A DNA stretch of 12,741 nucleotides from Lachnospiraceae bacterium (GCA_900766925.1 CAAFXG010000464.1:1-12741); one strand, 5' to 3'; shown: positions 1-8,022, numbered from the stretch's first letter. Made by a program: numbers and translations. The notes: generated by a model from the sequence alone, not told the origin.

Positions 1-162
1 AGAGGCTGTCGCAATACAAAAAACGGGTTTGACTCTCCCTACAGCTTCTAAATATATACTGTTTGAATGACTTCGTAATGTCCTGCATAACGGAATTCAA
101 ACAGTATATATTTAGAAGCTGTAGGGAGAGTCAAACCCGTTTTTTGTATTGCGACAGCCTCT
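1..162. repeat. Long perfect hairpin, family A, copy 1
   Basis: Bases 1-68 are the exact reverse complement of bases 95-162 (position i pairs with 163-i, checked base by base), leaving a 26-nt loop at 69-94. The base of the stem reads agaggctgtcgca (1-13), and on the right side the sequence matching copy 2 continues to 166. The top of the stem and start of the loop read tactgtttgaatgactt (57-73). Inside the loop, 74-80 and 86-92 can pair further with one A-A mismatch. The repeat starts 8 nt after the metG stop codon. A rightward transcript would carry a U-rich run after the hairpin (163-172), so it could end transcription from a gene to the left; for metG itself the downstream side is outside the window. 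Alternatives are a palindromic MITE or a structured RNA. The inverted repeat is certain; its role is not. Confidence 0.95.
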
Positions 163-170
163 TTAATTTT

Positions 171-2156
171 TTAGCTTATCATTGCACCGGCAGGCATATC
201 GGTCTCTGCTGTAAGAAGTGCAAGATTTCCTTCGAAATCTTCAGCGCAAAGCAACATACCCTCTGACAGTACTCCCGCTAGCTTAGTTGGCTTAAGATTG
301 GTAATTACAACAACCTTCTTGCCCACCATTTCTTCCGGAGTATAGTAATTCTTAATTCCTGATACAATCTGAAGTGTTCTGCCTGCAATCTTAACCTGAG
401 AGCAAAGCAGCTTCTTTGACTTCTCAACAGCTTCACAGGCAATAATCTCACCCATCTGGAGCTGCATTCTGTCAAACTCCTCGATTGTGATTTCTTCCTT
501 TACCTTCGCATCAACAGTAGGAATCTTAATTTCCTTCTTTGGCTGTTTCTTAGGCTTCTCCTCTACAGGCTCCTCAACCTTAGAAGGGAATCTTCTCTCG
601 ATTTCTTCAAGCATTGAAGGTGCATCTATTCTTGCAAATAAAATCTCTGGATTATCTGTAACCTTTGTTCCGGATGGATACAGTCCAAATGTAGAAAGCT
701 CTGTAACTCTTCTCTTTGATGCATTTAACTGAGCAAGAATCTTCTCGGATGTCTCAGGCATAAACGGTTCAAGGAGCGTAGCGCCAACAATAATACTCTC
801 GACCAGATTGTAAAGAACAGTATTAAGTCTGTCAGACTGATCCTCTTCCTTTGCAAGTGCCCAAGGCATAGTCTCATCAATATATTTGTTGCATCGCTTA
901 AACAACGCAAAAATCTCAGTCATGGCATCTGCTACACGGAGCTTGTCCATACAACTGTTTACCTTTAATCTTGTATCAATTACCGTCTGCTTAAGGTCAT
1001 CATCAACAGGCTGATTATCACCACAGTTAGTTACAACTCCGTCAAAATATTTATTTGACATTGAAATTGTCCTGTTGACAAGATTGCCAAGGGTATTGGC
1101 AAGCTCTGAATTTATTCTCTCAATTACAAGCTCCCATGAAATAACACCATCATTTTCAAACGGCATTTCATGAAGCAGGAAATATCTCACGGCATCAACG
1201 CCAAATAAATCGACCATATCATCTGCATAGATAACATTTCCACGTGACTTACTCATTTTTCCGTCGCTCTGAATCAACCATGGATGTCCAAATATCTGCT
1301 TAGGAAGGGGTTCACCAAGCGCCATAAGCATTATTGGCCAGTAAATAGTATGGAAACGAAGGATATCTTTACCAATCAAATGTAAGTCTGCAGGCCAGTA
1401 ACGGCGATATAATTCATCAGACTCACCGTCAACGTCATAACCAAGACCGGTAATATAATTAGATAATGCATCTATCCACACATAAACAACATGTCCAGGG
1501 TCAAAATCCACAGGAATTCCCCACTTAAATGAAGTTCTTGATACACATAAATCCTGAAGTCCCGGAAGAAGGAAATTATTCATCATCTCATTCTTACGAG
1601 ATTCCGGCTGTATAAAATCAGGATTATTGTTTATATGATTAATCAGACGGTCTGCATATTTACTGAGCTTAAAGAAATATGCTTCCTCTTTGGCAGGCTG
1701 AACCTCTCTGCCACAGTCAGGACATTTGCCATCCACAAGCTGGCTTGGCGTGAAGAACGACTCACAAGGTGTGCAGTACATACCCTCATATTCACCCTTA
1801 TAAATATCCCCCTGATCATAAAGCTTTTTGAATATTTTCTGAACCTGTTTCTCATGGTAGTCATCAGTTGTTCTGATAAACTTATCATAAGATGTATTCA
1901 TCAAATCCCAGATACGCTTAATCTCTGATGATGTCTCATCAACAAATTCCTTAGGTGTCGACAGATTCTCAAAAGCCTTGATTTCTATCTTCTGGCCATG
2001 CTCATCTGTTCCTGTCTGGAATCTCACATCATAACCAACGAATCTCTTGTATCTTGCGATACTGTCAGCTAAAACTATCTCATAGGTGTTGCCTATATGA
2101 GGCTTGCCTGATGTGTACGCAATAGCTGTTGTAATGTAATATGGTTTCTTTGACAT
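171..2156 (-). CDS. metG: Methionyl-tRNA synthetase with C-terminal tRNA-binding domain
   Basis: This cytoplasmic enzyme charges tRNA-Met with methionine using ATP. The 661-residue protein has the class I signature PHIGN (residues 19-23) and the KMSKS loop at 300-304. A zinc knuckle has C128-x2-C131 and C145-x2-C148, the four-cysteine single-knuckle form. The anticodon-binding helical region spans roughly 340-510, followed by a charged Pro/Glu/Lys linker at about 526-545. An EMAPII/Trbp111-type OB-fold tRNA-binding domain occupies about 556-661. The length suits the dimeric bacterial form carrying this fusion. The start is supported by an AGGAGGG ribosome binding site at 2168-2174, 11 nt upstream. 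It is the last leftward gene in the window, separated from murA by a hairpin, and ends beside the long family A hairpin. No frame break is visible. Confidence 0.98.
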   Translation of the reverse strand: MSKKPYYITTAIAYTSGKPHIGNTYEIVLADSIARYKRFVGYDVRFQTGTDEHGQKIEIKAFENLSTPKEFVDETSSEIKRIWDLMNTSYDKFIRTTDDYHEKQVQKIFKKLYDQGDIYKGEYEGMYCTPCESFFTPSQLVDGKCPDCGREVQPAKEEAYFFKLSKYADRLINHINNNPDFIQPESRKNEMMNNFLLPGLQDLCVSRTSFKWGIPVDFDPGHVVYVWIDALSNYITGLGYDVDGESDELYRRYWPADLHLIGKDILRFHTIYWPIMLMALGEPLPKQIFGHPWLIQSDGKMSKSRGNVIYADDMVDLFGVDAVRYFLLHEMPFENDGVISWELVIERINSELANTLGNLVNRTISMSNKYFDGVVTNCGDNQPVDDDLKQTVIDTRLKVNSCMDKLRVADAMTEIFALFKRCNKYIDETMPWALAKEEDQSDRLNTVLYNLVESIIVGATLLEPFMPETSEKILAQLNASKRRVTELSTFGLYPSGTKVTDNPEILFARIDAPSMLEEIERRFPSKVEEPVEEKPKKQPKKEIKIPTVDAKVKEEITIEEFDRMQLQMGEIIACEAVEKSKKLLCSQVKIAGRTLQIVSGIKNYYTPEEMVGKKVVVITNLKPTKLAGVLSEGMLLCAEDFEGNLALLTAETDMPAGAMIS

Positions 2157-2218
2157 ACTACTATAACCCTCCTAATAATATATTACGTCCCTAATGATAG
2201 GACGCCCTATTTATCAAA

Positions 2219-2253
2219 CTGCCGTATTCCACATATCCCATGAAATACGGCAG
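2219..2253 (-). terminator. Hairpin between murA and metG, probable terminator
   Basis: The 10-base arms ctgccgtatt (2219-2228) and aatacggcag (2244-2253) are perfect reverse complements around a 15-nt loop. On the minus strand the stem begins 4 nt after the murA stop codon and is followed by only a short T run (TTTGAT), so it would be a moderate intrinsic terminator or a partial read-through point. The position right after murA fits transcript ending or 3'-end protection. Confidence 0.6.
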
Positions 2254-2257
2254 CTTA

Positions 2258-3562
2258 TTATCCAACTCGAAGCTTAAATTTTTGGAGTTCTTTGTCAGAA
2301 TCGACAACCTCAATCTGTCCTCCAAGACTTCTTATCTTTCCATCAAAGTCCTCATAACCCCTTAAAATGTACCTGATATCTTCAACTGTACTAAAGCCTT
2401 CTGCCGCAAGAGCTGCTATGACAAGCGCAGCACCTGCACGAAGATCCGGTGCTACCACATTCGCCCCCGTATAATTCTCAACTCCTGAAATCACAGCCGA
2501 ATTACCCTCTACCTTAATTCTGGCTCCCATTCGGGACAGTTCATTTACATACTTAAATCTATTTTCAAAAATACTTTCCGTGATTACACTTGTTCCCTGA
2601 GATAGTGCTAATGTAACTGCCATCTGTGGCTGCATATCAGTAGGAAAGCCAGGATATGGTAACGTTTTAATCTGGGTTGATTTCAAACGTCCGTCAGCCA
2701 TTACTCTGACCGAATCATCATATTCAATTACATGAGCTCCAATCTCATTAAGCTTTGACGAAATAGCCTCAAGATGCTTCGGAATAACATTCTTAATAAG
2801 AACATTACCCTTAGTTGCTGCTGCCATCGTCATAAATGTTCCGGCTTCAATCTGATCCGGAATTATTGAGTATTCCGTACCCTTAAGCTTCTGAACGCCT
2901 CTGATACGAATAACATCTGTACCGGCACCCTTTATGTTAGCACCCATACTGTTTAAGAAGTTGGCCACATCAACTATATGCGGCTCCTTAGCTGCATTCT
3001 CAATTGTTGTCTTACCCTCTGCAAGAACGGCAGCCATCATTATGTTAATAGTGGCACCAACAGTGACAACGTCCATATATATATGACGGCCTATCAACTG
3101 GTCTGCCTTAGCCACAACCTTACCACCACTAACAATATCTACCTTAGCTCCAAGAGCCTCAAATCCCTTGATATGCTGATCAATTGGTCTAAGTCCGATA
3201 TCACATCCACCCGGAAGGGCAACCTGCGCATACTTGTACTTACCAAGCAAAGAACCAAGCAAATAGTACGAAGCTCTGATTTTTCTTATGTATTCATCGT
3301 CTACGCACAGGTCTTCTCCATTCTTAATTGTACCTGCACATATTGATACCGTATGTTCATCTATATATTTAACTCTGGCTCCAAGTGCCTCTATCGCTCT
3401 GAGCAATACCTTGGTATCCTCCACATAAGGAACATTGTCTATTATACATTCCTCATCCGTAAGGACAGCGGCAGCAAGAATTCCAAGTGCCGCATTTTTG
3501 GCACCCGCAATCGTTACCTCACCTTCAAGGACCTGACCGCCTTTTATTACATATTTCTCCAT
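2258..3562 (-). CDS. murA: UDP-N-acetylglucosamine 1-carboxyvinyltransferase
   Basis: MurA performs the first committed step of peptidoglycan precursor synthesis in the cytoplasm, moving enolpyruvate from PEP to UDP-GlcNAc. The protein has 434 residues, slightly longer than the usual 417-420, with the extra at the C-terminus. Family residues are in place: K22 in AGAKNAAL, the catalytic and fosfomycin-target cysteine C120 in PGGCDIG followed by R125, D309 in PTDMQPQ, R375 in DLRAGAAL and R401 in the ILRGYE motif. The enzyme therefore looks active and should be fosfomycin-sensitive at the cysteine. Low-GC Gram-positives often carry two MurA paralogues and I cannot tell which one this is. It has its own promoter at 3597-3624 and a GAGGTG ribosome binding site just upstream of the ATG. 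No murein gene neighbours are present. Confidence 0.97.
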   Translation of the reverse strand: MEKYVIKGGQVLEGEVTIAGAKNAALGILAAAVLTDEECIIDNVPYVEDTKVLLRAIEALGARVKYIDEHTVSICAGTIKNGEDLCVDDEYIRKIRASYYLLGSLLGKYKYAQVALPGGCDIGLRPIDQHIKGFEALGAKVDIVSGGKVVAKADQLIGRHIYMDVVTVGATINIMMAAVLAEGKTTIENAAKEPHIVDVANFLNSMGANIKGAGTDVIRIRGVQKLKGTEYSIIPDQIEAGTFMTMAAATKGNVLIKNVIPKHLEAISSKLNEIGAHVIEYDDSVRVMADGRLKSTQIKTLPYPGFPTDMQPQMAVTLALSQGTSVITESIFENRFKYVNELSRMGARIKVEGNSAVISGVENYTGANVVAPDLRAGAALVIAALAAEGFSTVEDIRYILRGYEDFDGKIRSLGGQIEVVDSDKELQKFKLRVG

Positions 3563-3596
3563 TCCACACCTCTGGACATTTTACATAGTCTAATAA

Positions 3597-3624
3597 ATTA
3601 TATCACAATAAATAAAAATGTAAA
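3597..3624 (-). promoter_or_regulatory. Probable murA promoter
   Basis: On the minus strand, TTTACA (3619-3624) is followed after 16 nt by TATAAT (3597-3602). The -10 is preceded by TGA, giving an extended -10 (TGnTATAAT). It lies in the 77-nt gap after pyrI, and transcription would begin about 25-30 nt upstream of the murA start codon. This suggests murA is expressed independently of pyrBI. No clear terminator is visible for pyrI in this gap, so some read-through is possible. Confidence 0.75.
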
Positions 3625-3639
3625 CTTAAAATTTATTTT

Positions 3640-4053
3640 CTATTTATCTGCCTCGCAATAAATGCATCTGTAGACTCTGTTATTTTCATCTGTCAGTTTA
3701 AAAACATGTGGAATTCCCTGTTCCGTAGACGTGATGCAACGTGGGTTCTTACATTTCTTAATATTAACCAGCTTCTTGGGAAGCATAAGCTTTTTCTTCT
3801 CAACAGTCTGCCCATCTCTGATAATGCTTACTGTGATATTGGGATCAATATAGCCTAATACATCTAAGTTGACATCATATTCCTGATCGATTTTAAGGAT
3901 GTCCTTTTTCCCCATTTTGTTACTTTTTACATTCTGTAATATAGCCACACTGCAATCAAGCTTGCTAAGGCCCAAATCATTATAAACCTGAAGTGCCTTA
4001 CCGGCTGTAATGTGATCAAGAACTATTCCGTTTTGGATACTATCAATTTTCAT
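3640..4053 (-). CDS. pyrI: Aspartate carbamoyltransferase regulatory chain
   Basis: PyrI is the regulatory chain of aspartate transcarbamoylase; in the E. coli type it binds nucleotides in an N-terminal domain and contacts the catalytic chain through a C-terminal zinc domain. The 137-residue protein begins with the typical IQNGIVLDHI segment of the allosteric domain. It keeps all four zinc cysteines, C101-x4-C106 and C130-x2-C133. It is shorter than the 153-residue E. coli chain, mainly by a trimmed N-terminus, so the nucleotide response may differ in detail (inference). The ATG directly abuts the pyrB stop codon (no gap), and its GGGGGTG ribosome binding site lies inside the end of pyrB, which points to tight translational coupling and balanced chain production. 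Confidence 0.96.
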   Translation of the reverse strand: MKIDSIQNGIVLDHITAGKALQVYNDLGLSKLDCSVAILQNVKSNKMGKKDILKIDQEYDVNLDVLGYIDPNITVSIIRDGQTVEKKKLMLPKKLVNIKKCKNPRCITSTEQGIPHVFKLTDENNRVYRCIYCEADK

Positions 4054-4971
4054 TTACACCGTCACCCCCAGCAATGTCATAATCAGTGCCATTCTGACAA
4101 ATTTACCATTAAGTGCCTGTCTGAAATAGCAGGCTCTTGGATCATCATCAACCTCTGTAGCAATCTCATTCACTCTTGGGAGAGGATGCAAAATTGAGAG
4201 GTCCTCCTTGGCTTTTTTCAGCTTACTCTTATCCAGAATATAAGAATCCTTCAATCTGATATAATCAGCCTCATTGAAAAAGCGTTCCTTCTGTACTCTG
4301 GTCATATATATAATGTCAAGCTCACCAATGGCCTCTTCCATGGAAGAAACCTCCTCATATTCTATATTATTCTTCTCAAACACTTCTGTGATAATATATT
4401 CAGGAACTTTTAATTCCTTTGGAGAAATAAGAACATATTTTATTCCTTCATATCTTGATAAAGCCTTAATCAGTGAATGAACAGTCCTGCCAAACTTAAG
4501 GTCGCCACATAAACCTATTGTAAAATTACTCAACCTTCCCTTTTCGCGCTTAATTGTAAGTAAATCAGTTAGTGTCTGAGTCGGATGGTTATGCCCTCCG
4601 TCACCTGCATTTATAATTGGCACGTCAGAAACCATCGATGCATACATTGGCGCACCTTCCTTAGGATGTCTCATCGCAATTATATCTGCATAACAGCTCA
4701 CAACCTTAACCGTATCTCCAACACTCTCGCCCTTAGTTGCAGACGATGAATCGGCAGAAGAAAAACCAAGTACATTACCTCCAAGCTCCATCATGGCAGC
4801 TTCAAAGCTTAATCTCGTTCTTGTACTTGGTTCAAAAAACAGCGTTGCAAGCTTCTTACCCTTGCACACCTCGCTATACTTTTCTTTGTTGTCAATAATG
4901 TCCAATGCAAGAGATAAGATATTATCAATCTCTTGAACCGAAAGATCGGTTGGATCTATTAAATGTTTCAT
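4054..4971 (-). CDS. pyrB: Aspartate carbamoyltransferase catalytic chain
   Basis: PyrB joins carbamoyl phosphate to aspartate to give N-carbamoyl-aspartate, the first dedicated step of pyrimidine synthesis, in the cytoplasm. The protein has 305 residues, the expected size. The carbamoyl-phosphate motif FEPSTRTR has S49-T50-R51-T52-R53. The mobile 80s loop has K80 in SATKGES. The HPTQ motif has H129 and Q132, R162 lies in FGRTVH, R225 and Q227 in TRVQKER mark the aspartate site, and HPLPR is at 262-266. All key residues are present. With the adjacent pyrI this should form a holoenzyme of the E. coli class. The start follows a GAGGAGGA ribosome binding site at 4981-4988 with 9-nt spacing. No UMP-responsive leader or PyrR-type structure is obvious upstream. 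Confidence 0.98.
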   Translation of the reverse strand: MKHLIDPTDLSVQEIDNILSLALDIIDNKEKYSEVCKGKKLATLFFEPSTRTRLSFEAAMMELGGNVLGFSSADSSSATKGESVGDTVKVVSCYADIIAMRHPKEGAPMYASMVSDVPIINAGDGGHNHPTQTLTDLLTIKREKGRLSNFTIGLCGDLKFGRTVHSLIKALSRYEGIKYVLISPKELKVPEYIITEVFEKNNIEYEEVSSMEEAIGELDIIYMTRVQKERFFNEADYIRLKDSYILDKSKLKKAKEDLSILHPLPRVNEIATEVDDDPRACYFRQALNGKFVRMALIMTLLGVTV

Positions 4972-5023
4972 ATTTCAACGTCCTCCTCAGGTTAAATTCA
5001 GACCACTTATTTCTATTACACAT

Positions 5024-5050
5024 ATTATATCTATTAATCAGGCATGTCAA
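5024..5050 (-). promoter_or_regulatory. Probable pyrB promoter overlapping the upstream gene end
   Basis: On the minus strand a perfect TTGACA (5045-5050) is followed by a perfect TATAAT (5024-5029) with a short 15-nt spacer; a weaker TAATAT gives a 17-nt spacer. The -35 lies within the last codons of the small membrane-protein gene, whose stop is at 5034-5036. Transcription would start about 40-50 nt before the pyrB start codon. Confidence 0.6.
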
Positions 5051-5552
5051 CCTCATCAACCCGCTCCAATGGCATTACTTCTGTCGGCTTAACATGATTT
5101 TTCAGGAATATTTCATTTATTTTATTTCTATCTTTTCTGTCACATACAAGTACATACTGTTTTCTGTTTGCACGTATTTTCAGGATTATTATATTACTGT
5201 CGCCGGGTTCATTAACCAGCTTAAAGCCCTTCATGAATTCCCACTCAATAAAGGTTGTTCCGACAACCGCGCCCTGGTCGGTTATTCCGCTTTGTATTCT
5301 GGTTGACAGAACAATAAATAGAACAAATAAAAATACAGCAGGCACAAACACATAATAACGGAAATAGAGCAGGACAGCGAGCACCACCAAACCGGCATTG
5401 GCATATATGACCTCAGAATTATTCAGTTTGTGATGCAAACGGCTCGCAATGATAATCCCGGACTGCCTTTTGATTGCATTGATACATACAACCACTGCAG
5501 TAAAAAAACCGAGAAACAGCACAAAGCCGAGCACGCCAATCCATACATCCAC
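5034..5552 (-). CDS. Small membrane protein with C-terminal cytosolic domain, function unknown
   Basis: I do not recognise a function. The 172-residue protein has a hydrophobic segment at about 4-26, a basic loop (IKRQSG...SRLHHK), then two closely spaced hydrophobic segments at about 49-64 and 67-84. The remaining soluble part has an alternating-strand pattern (GAVVGTTFIEWEFMKGF, then NIIILKIR and QYVLVC) ending in a helix. That pattern resembles the PH-like or DUF5673-type domains seen in small clostridial membrane proteins, but the match is from memory and weak. The tail is acidic (ERVDEVDMPD). The start is a GTG at 5550-5552, supported by AAGGAAGGA about 7 nt upstream; no in-frame ATG gives a better start. 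The gene begins 26 nt after the long hairpin at 5579-5769, and its end overlaps the pyrB promoter. Confidence 0.8.
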   Translation of the reverse strand: MDVWIGVLGFVLFLGFFTAVVVCINAIKRQSGIIIASRLHHKLNNSEVIYANAGLVVLAVLLYFRYYVFVPAVFLFVLFIVLSTRIQSGITDQGAVVGTTFIEWEFMKGFKLVNEPGDSNIIILKIRANRKQYVLVCDRKDRNKINEIFLKNHVKPTEVMPLERVDEVDMPD

Positions 5553-5578
5553 TACTATATCCTTCCTTTACCATCTAC

Positions 5579-5769
5579 GGGAACATGTTATGTATACTAC
5601 ACTGCTTATAATTAACATATATCATTAGCAGGCACGCTCTCGCTTGGTTGTCCACGTAACGGATACTAAACTCGCTTAAAGAACAAGCTCGTTAAGTACC
5701 GACGTTCCCAAACAGCCTGCTAATGATATATGTTAATTATAAGCAGTGTAGTATACATAACATGTTCCC
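5579..5769. repeat. Long perfect hairpin, family B, with structured loop
   Basis: Bases 5579-5633 are an exact reverse complement of 5715-5769 (55 bp, checked base by base), around an 81-nt loop at 5634-5714. The loop has internal pairing: acgt 5654-5657 with acgt 5702-5705, cgg 5660-5662 with ccg 5699-5701, tact 5664-5667 with agta 5695-5698, and a small inner cttaa/ttaag stem. No sequence is shared with the family A hairpin. The repeat lies 18 nt after the carbamoyltransferase-like stop codon and 26 nt before the GTG of the membrane-protein gene. No U-run follows the stem in the leftward direction, so it is not a classic intrinsic terminator. It may be a mobile palindrome, an mRNA-end protector or a structured RNA. 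The structure is certain and the role open. Confidence 0.95.
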
Positions 5770-5787
5770 TCAAACTTTATTATTGTA

Positions 5788-6720
5788 CTAGCTATTTATA
5801 AGTGTATACATAACCGCCTTCTCTGCATGACGGCGATTCTCTGCCTCATCTAATATAAGCTCCAAATTCTTATCAACTACACTCTGACTGATTTCAAATC
5901 CTACATGCATTGGCATATCATGGAAAACAACTGCCTTGCTTCCTTCAAGGAATTCATCATTAAGCTGATATGGCATCATTTTCTTCATGGTTTCTTCCTT
6001 CTGCTGAGCATACTCAGGATTATTGAAGAATTCCATATCAACCCATGTATCCGTATAAAGGATATCCATATCCTTTACATAAGTCTTTGCCTCTTCAATA
6101 GACATTGAAGGGTCAAGCTCTACATAATGTCCTGTTGCCTTTGCTTCCTCATAAAACTCCTCGGTGCAAACGGTATCATTTACAAGCGGAGTAAGACCAT
6201 AAATCGTACCCTGCTTCATCTTGGCAAAGAATTCAACCAGCGAATTAAATACATTATTCTTAGCTCCAACATAAAGAAGCTTAACGTTAAGTGTCCCAAA
6301 ATGCTCGAGAATGGTTAGTGCATCCGCTAAAATCTGACATGGATGGTAAGAATTATCGCATCCGTTAATGAAAGGAACTGTAACATTATTTCCAAAAAGC
6401 TCAACAGTCTCATTTTTAACAAGACGTGCCATGATAATATCTACATTTCTACATACATATTTAATTTCAGAAACCGGCTCTCCAAGAACAAAGTTTGAAT
6501 CCTTCCACAACTGATTATAATATGAACCTCCAAGCTCAGTTATACCTGTTGTAAATGACAGGAAGGTTCTTGTTGATGTCTTCTCAAATAGTGTATACAG
6601 CTTCTTACCTGCCAAAGCATTGCTGTACTTGTCCGGGTTTTTCTTCATATCAAGTGCGAGGTCAAGAATTCCCTGAAGCTCCTCAGCCGTGAAATTCTTA
6701 AAATTAAGCATATTCTTCAT
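5788..6720 (-). CDS. Divergent ornithine/aspartate-carbamoyltransferase family protein
   Basis: This 310-residue protein belongs to the transcarbamoylase superfamily, whose members transfer a carbamoyl group from carbamoyl phosphate to an amine. The carbamoyl-phosphate motif reads FEKTSTRTF (S49, T50, R51, T52), with F53 in place of the usual final arginine. The HPCQ motif is at 126-129 and a TDTW segment at 223-226, both as in ornithine carbamoyltransferases. The usual C-terminal HCLP substrate motif is replaced by FHDMPMHVGFE (266-276). Annotation pipelines would probably call it ArgF, but the altered loop means the acceptor may not be ornithine. It lies 19 nt after metK with an AAAGGA ribosome binding site in the gap and no terminator between, so it should share metK's SAM riboswitch. 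No arginine-pathway gene is nearby. Confidence 0.88.
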   Translation of the reverse strand: MKNMLNFKNFTAEELQGILDLALDMKKNPDKYSNALAGKKLYTLFEKTSTRTFLSFTTGITELGGSYYNQLWKDSNFVLGEPVSEIKYVCRNVDIIMARLVKNETVELFGNNVTVPFINGCDNSYHPCQILADALTILEHFGTLNVKLLYVGAKNNVFNSLVEFFAKMKQGTIYGLTPLVNDTVCTEEFYEEAKATGHYVELDPSMSIEEAKTYVKDMDILYTDTWVDMEFFNNPEYAQQKEETMKKMMPYQLNDEFLEGSKAVVFHDMPMHVGFEISQSVVDKNLELILDEAENRRHAEKAVMYTLINS

Positions 6721-6739
6721 ATATCACAAATCCTTTCTA

Positions 6740-7933
6740 CTAACTGTATAAATAACCCTTAAGCTTATCAGCTACATCGGTGCGTTCCCAAGGAAGCTCC
6801 ACATCTGTTCTTCCGAAGTGACCATATGCTGCCGTCTGCTTATATATTGGTCTTCTAAGATCAAGCATCTTTATAATTCCTGCCGGACGAAGGTCAAAAT
6901 TCTCTCGAATTATATCCACAAGCTTATCGTCAGAAAGTTTTCCTGTGCCAAAGGTATCAACCATAATTGACGTAGGTCTTGCAACACCGATTGCATAGGA
7001 AAGCTGTATTTCACATCTGTCTGCGAGACCTGCTGCCACTATATTCTTAGCTACGTATCTTGCTGCATATGCAGCCGAACGGTCAACCTTAGTACAGTCC
7101 TTTCCTGAAAATGCACCGCCACCATGACGTCCATATCCACCATAAGTGTCTACAATAATCTTACGTCCGGTAAGACCACTGTCTCCGTTAGGTCCACCAA
7201 TCACAAATCTTCCTGTAGGATTAATAAAGAATTTGGTATTTGCATCAACCATTTCCTCCGGAAGCACCGCATCAAATACATACTTTTTAATATCTGCGTG
7301 AATCTGCTCCTGAGAAGCCTCTTCCCCGTGCTGGGTAGAAAGAACAACAGCATCAAGTCTGCATGGCTTTCCTTTTTCATCATACTCAACTGAAACTTGA
7401 GTTTTCCCGTCCGGTCTCAGATATGGAAGAGTACCATTCTTACGAACCTCCGTAAGCCTTAATGCAAGTCTGTGAGCAAGTGAAATAGGATAAGGCATAA
7501 GCTCAGGTGTCTCATTTACGGCATAACCAAACATCATTCCCTGGTCGCCGGCTCCAATGGCATCAATTTCCTCATCACTCATGGTATGCTCTTTTGCCTC
7601 TAATGCCTTATCAACACCCATTGCAATGTCTGCAGACTGCTTGTCAAGTGCAGTAATGACTCCACAGGTATCACAATCGAAGCCATACTTAGCTCTGTCA
7701 TAACCAATTTCTCTTATTGTTTCACGAACAATACTCTGAATATCAATCTGTGCCTTACTTGTAACCTCTCCCATTACAAGCACAAGACCTGTTGTGACTG
7801 CTGTCTCACAGGCAACACGGCTCATAGGATCCTGTTCCAGAAGCGCATCCAAAATCGCATCTGAAATCTGGTCACAAATTTTATCCGGATGTCCTTCCGT
7901 AACTGATTCTGAAGTAAATAATCTTTTTTCCAT
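6740..7933 (-). CDS. metK: S-adenosylmethionine synthetase
   Basis: MetK makes SAM from methionine and ATP in the cytoplasm. The 397-residue protein has the expected size and all signatures: GHPDK at 14-18 with catalytic H15, the GAGDQGMMFGYA signature at 127-138, and the glycine-rich GGGAFSGKD loop at 271-279. The ATG is preceded by AGGAGG at 7939-7944 with 5-nt spacing. A SAM-I riboswitch and its terminator lie upstream, so high SAM should stop transcription before the gene. It is followed after 19 nt by the carbamoyltransferase-like gene. No anomalies seen. Confidence 0.99.
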   Translation of the reverse strand: MEKRLFTSESVTEGHPDKICDQISDAILDALLEQDPMSRVACETAVTTGLVLVMGEVTSKAQIDIQSIVRETIREIGYDRAKYGFDCDTCGVITALDKQSADIAMGVDKALEAKEHTMSDEEIDAIGAGDQGMMFGYAVNETPELMPYPISLAHRLALRLTEVRKNGTLPYLRPDGKTQVSVEYDEKGKPCRLDAVVLSTQHGEEASQEQIHADIKKYVFDAVLPEEMVDANTKFFINPTGRFVIGGPNGDSGLTGRKIIVDTYGGYGRHGGGAFSGKDCTKVDRSAAYAARYVAKNIVAAGLADRCEIQLSYAIGVARPTSIMVDTFGTGKLSDDKLVDIIRENFDLRPAGIIKMLDLRRPIYKQTAAYGHFGRTDVELPWERTDVADKLKGYLYS

Positions 7934-7990
7934 TTCTTCCTCCTGTAAATGATTTTCTTAAGATAAAATACCCGCAATAAAATATCTCTT

Positions 7991-8022
7991 TAAAACAAAA
8001 ATCCGGTCAGCAAACCGGATTT
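7991..8022 (-). terminator. Riboswitch-controlled intrinsic terminator
   Basis: A 9-bp perfect stem (8014-8022 with 7999-8007, aaatccggt/accggattt) with a 6-nt loop is followed on the minus strand by a T-rich tract (TTTTGTTTT at about 7992-8000). It is the expression platform of the SAM-I riboswitch and sits about 60 nt upstream of the metK start. Confidence 0.93.

Noticed and set aside
1..162. Reading the hairpin as a CRISPR repeat or array.
   Set aside because: There is only one inverted unit, no directly repeated series with spacers, and no cas gene in the window.
63..266. Plus-strand 67-codon frame running from the hairpin tip into the metG 3' end.
   Set aside because: It crosses the right hairpin arm and then lies antisense to metG, with no ribosome binding site. 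Its content is explained by the inverted repeat and metG.
1635..1928. Plus-strand frame of 97 codons, and similar plus frames within murA, metK and the transporter.
   Set aside because: They lie wholly antisense to well-supported conserved genes, lack ribosome binding sites and show no recognisable protein features.
4972..5033. A pyrimidine-responsive attenuator in front of pyrB.
   Set aside because: The 62-nt gap holds a promoter -10 and ribosome binding site but no terminator-like stem with U-run, no PyrR-type loop and no leader peptide that I can see.
5579..5769. Calling the family B hairpin a standard intrinsic terminator for the metK unit.
   Set aside because: The stem is far too long, the loop is 81 nt, and the minus-strand sequence after the stem (cgtagatggtaaagg) has no U-run.
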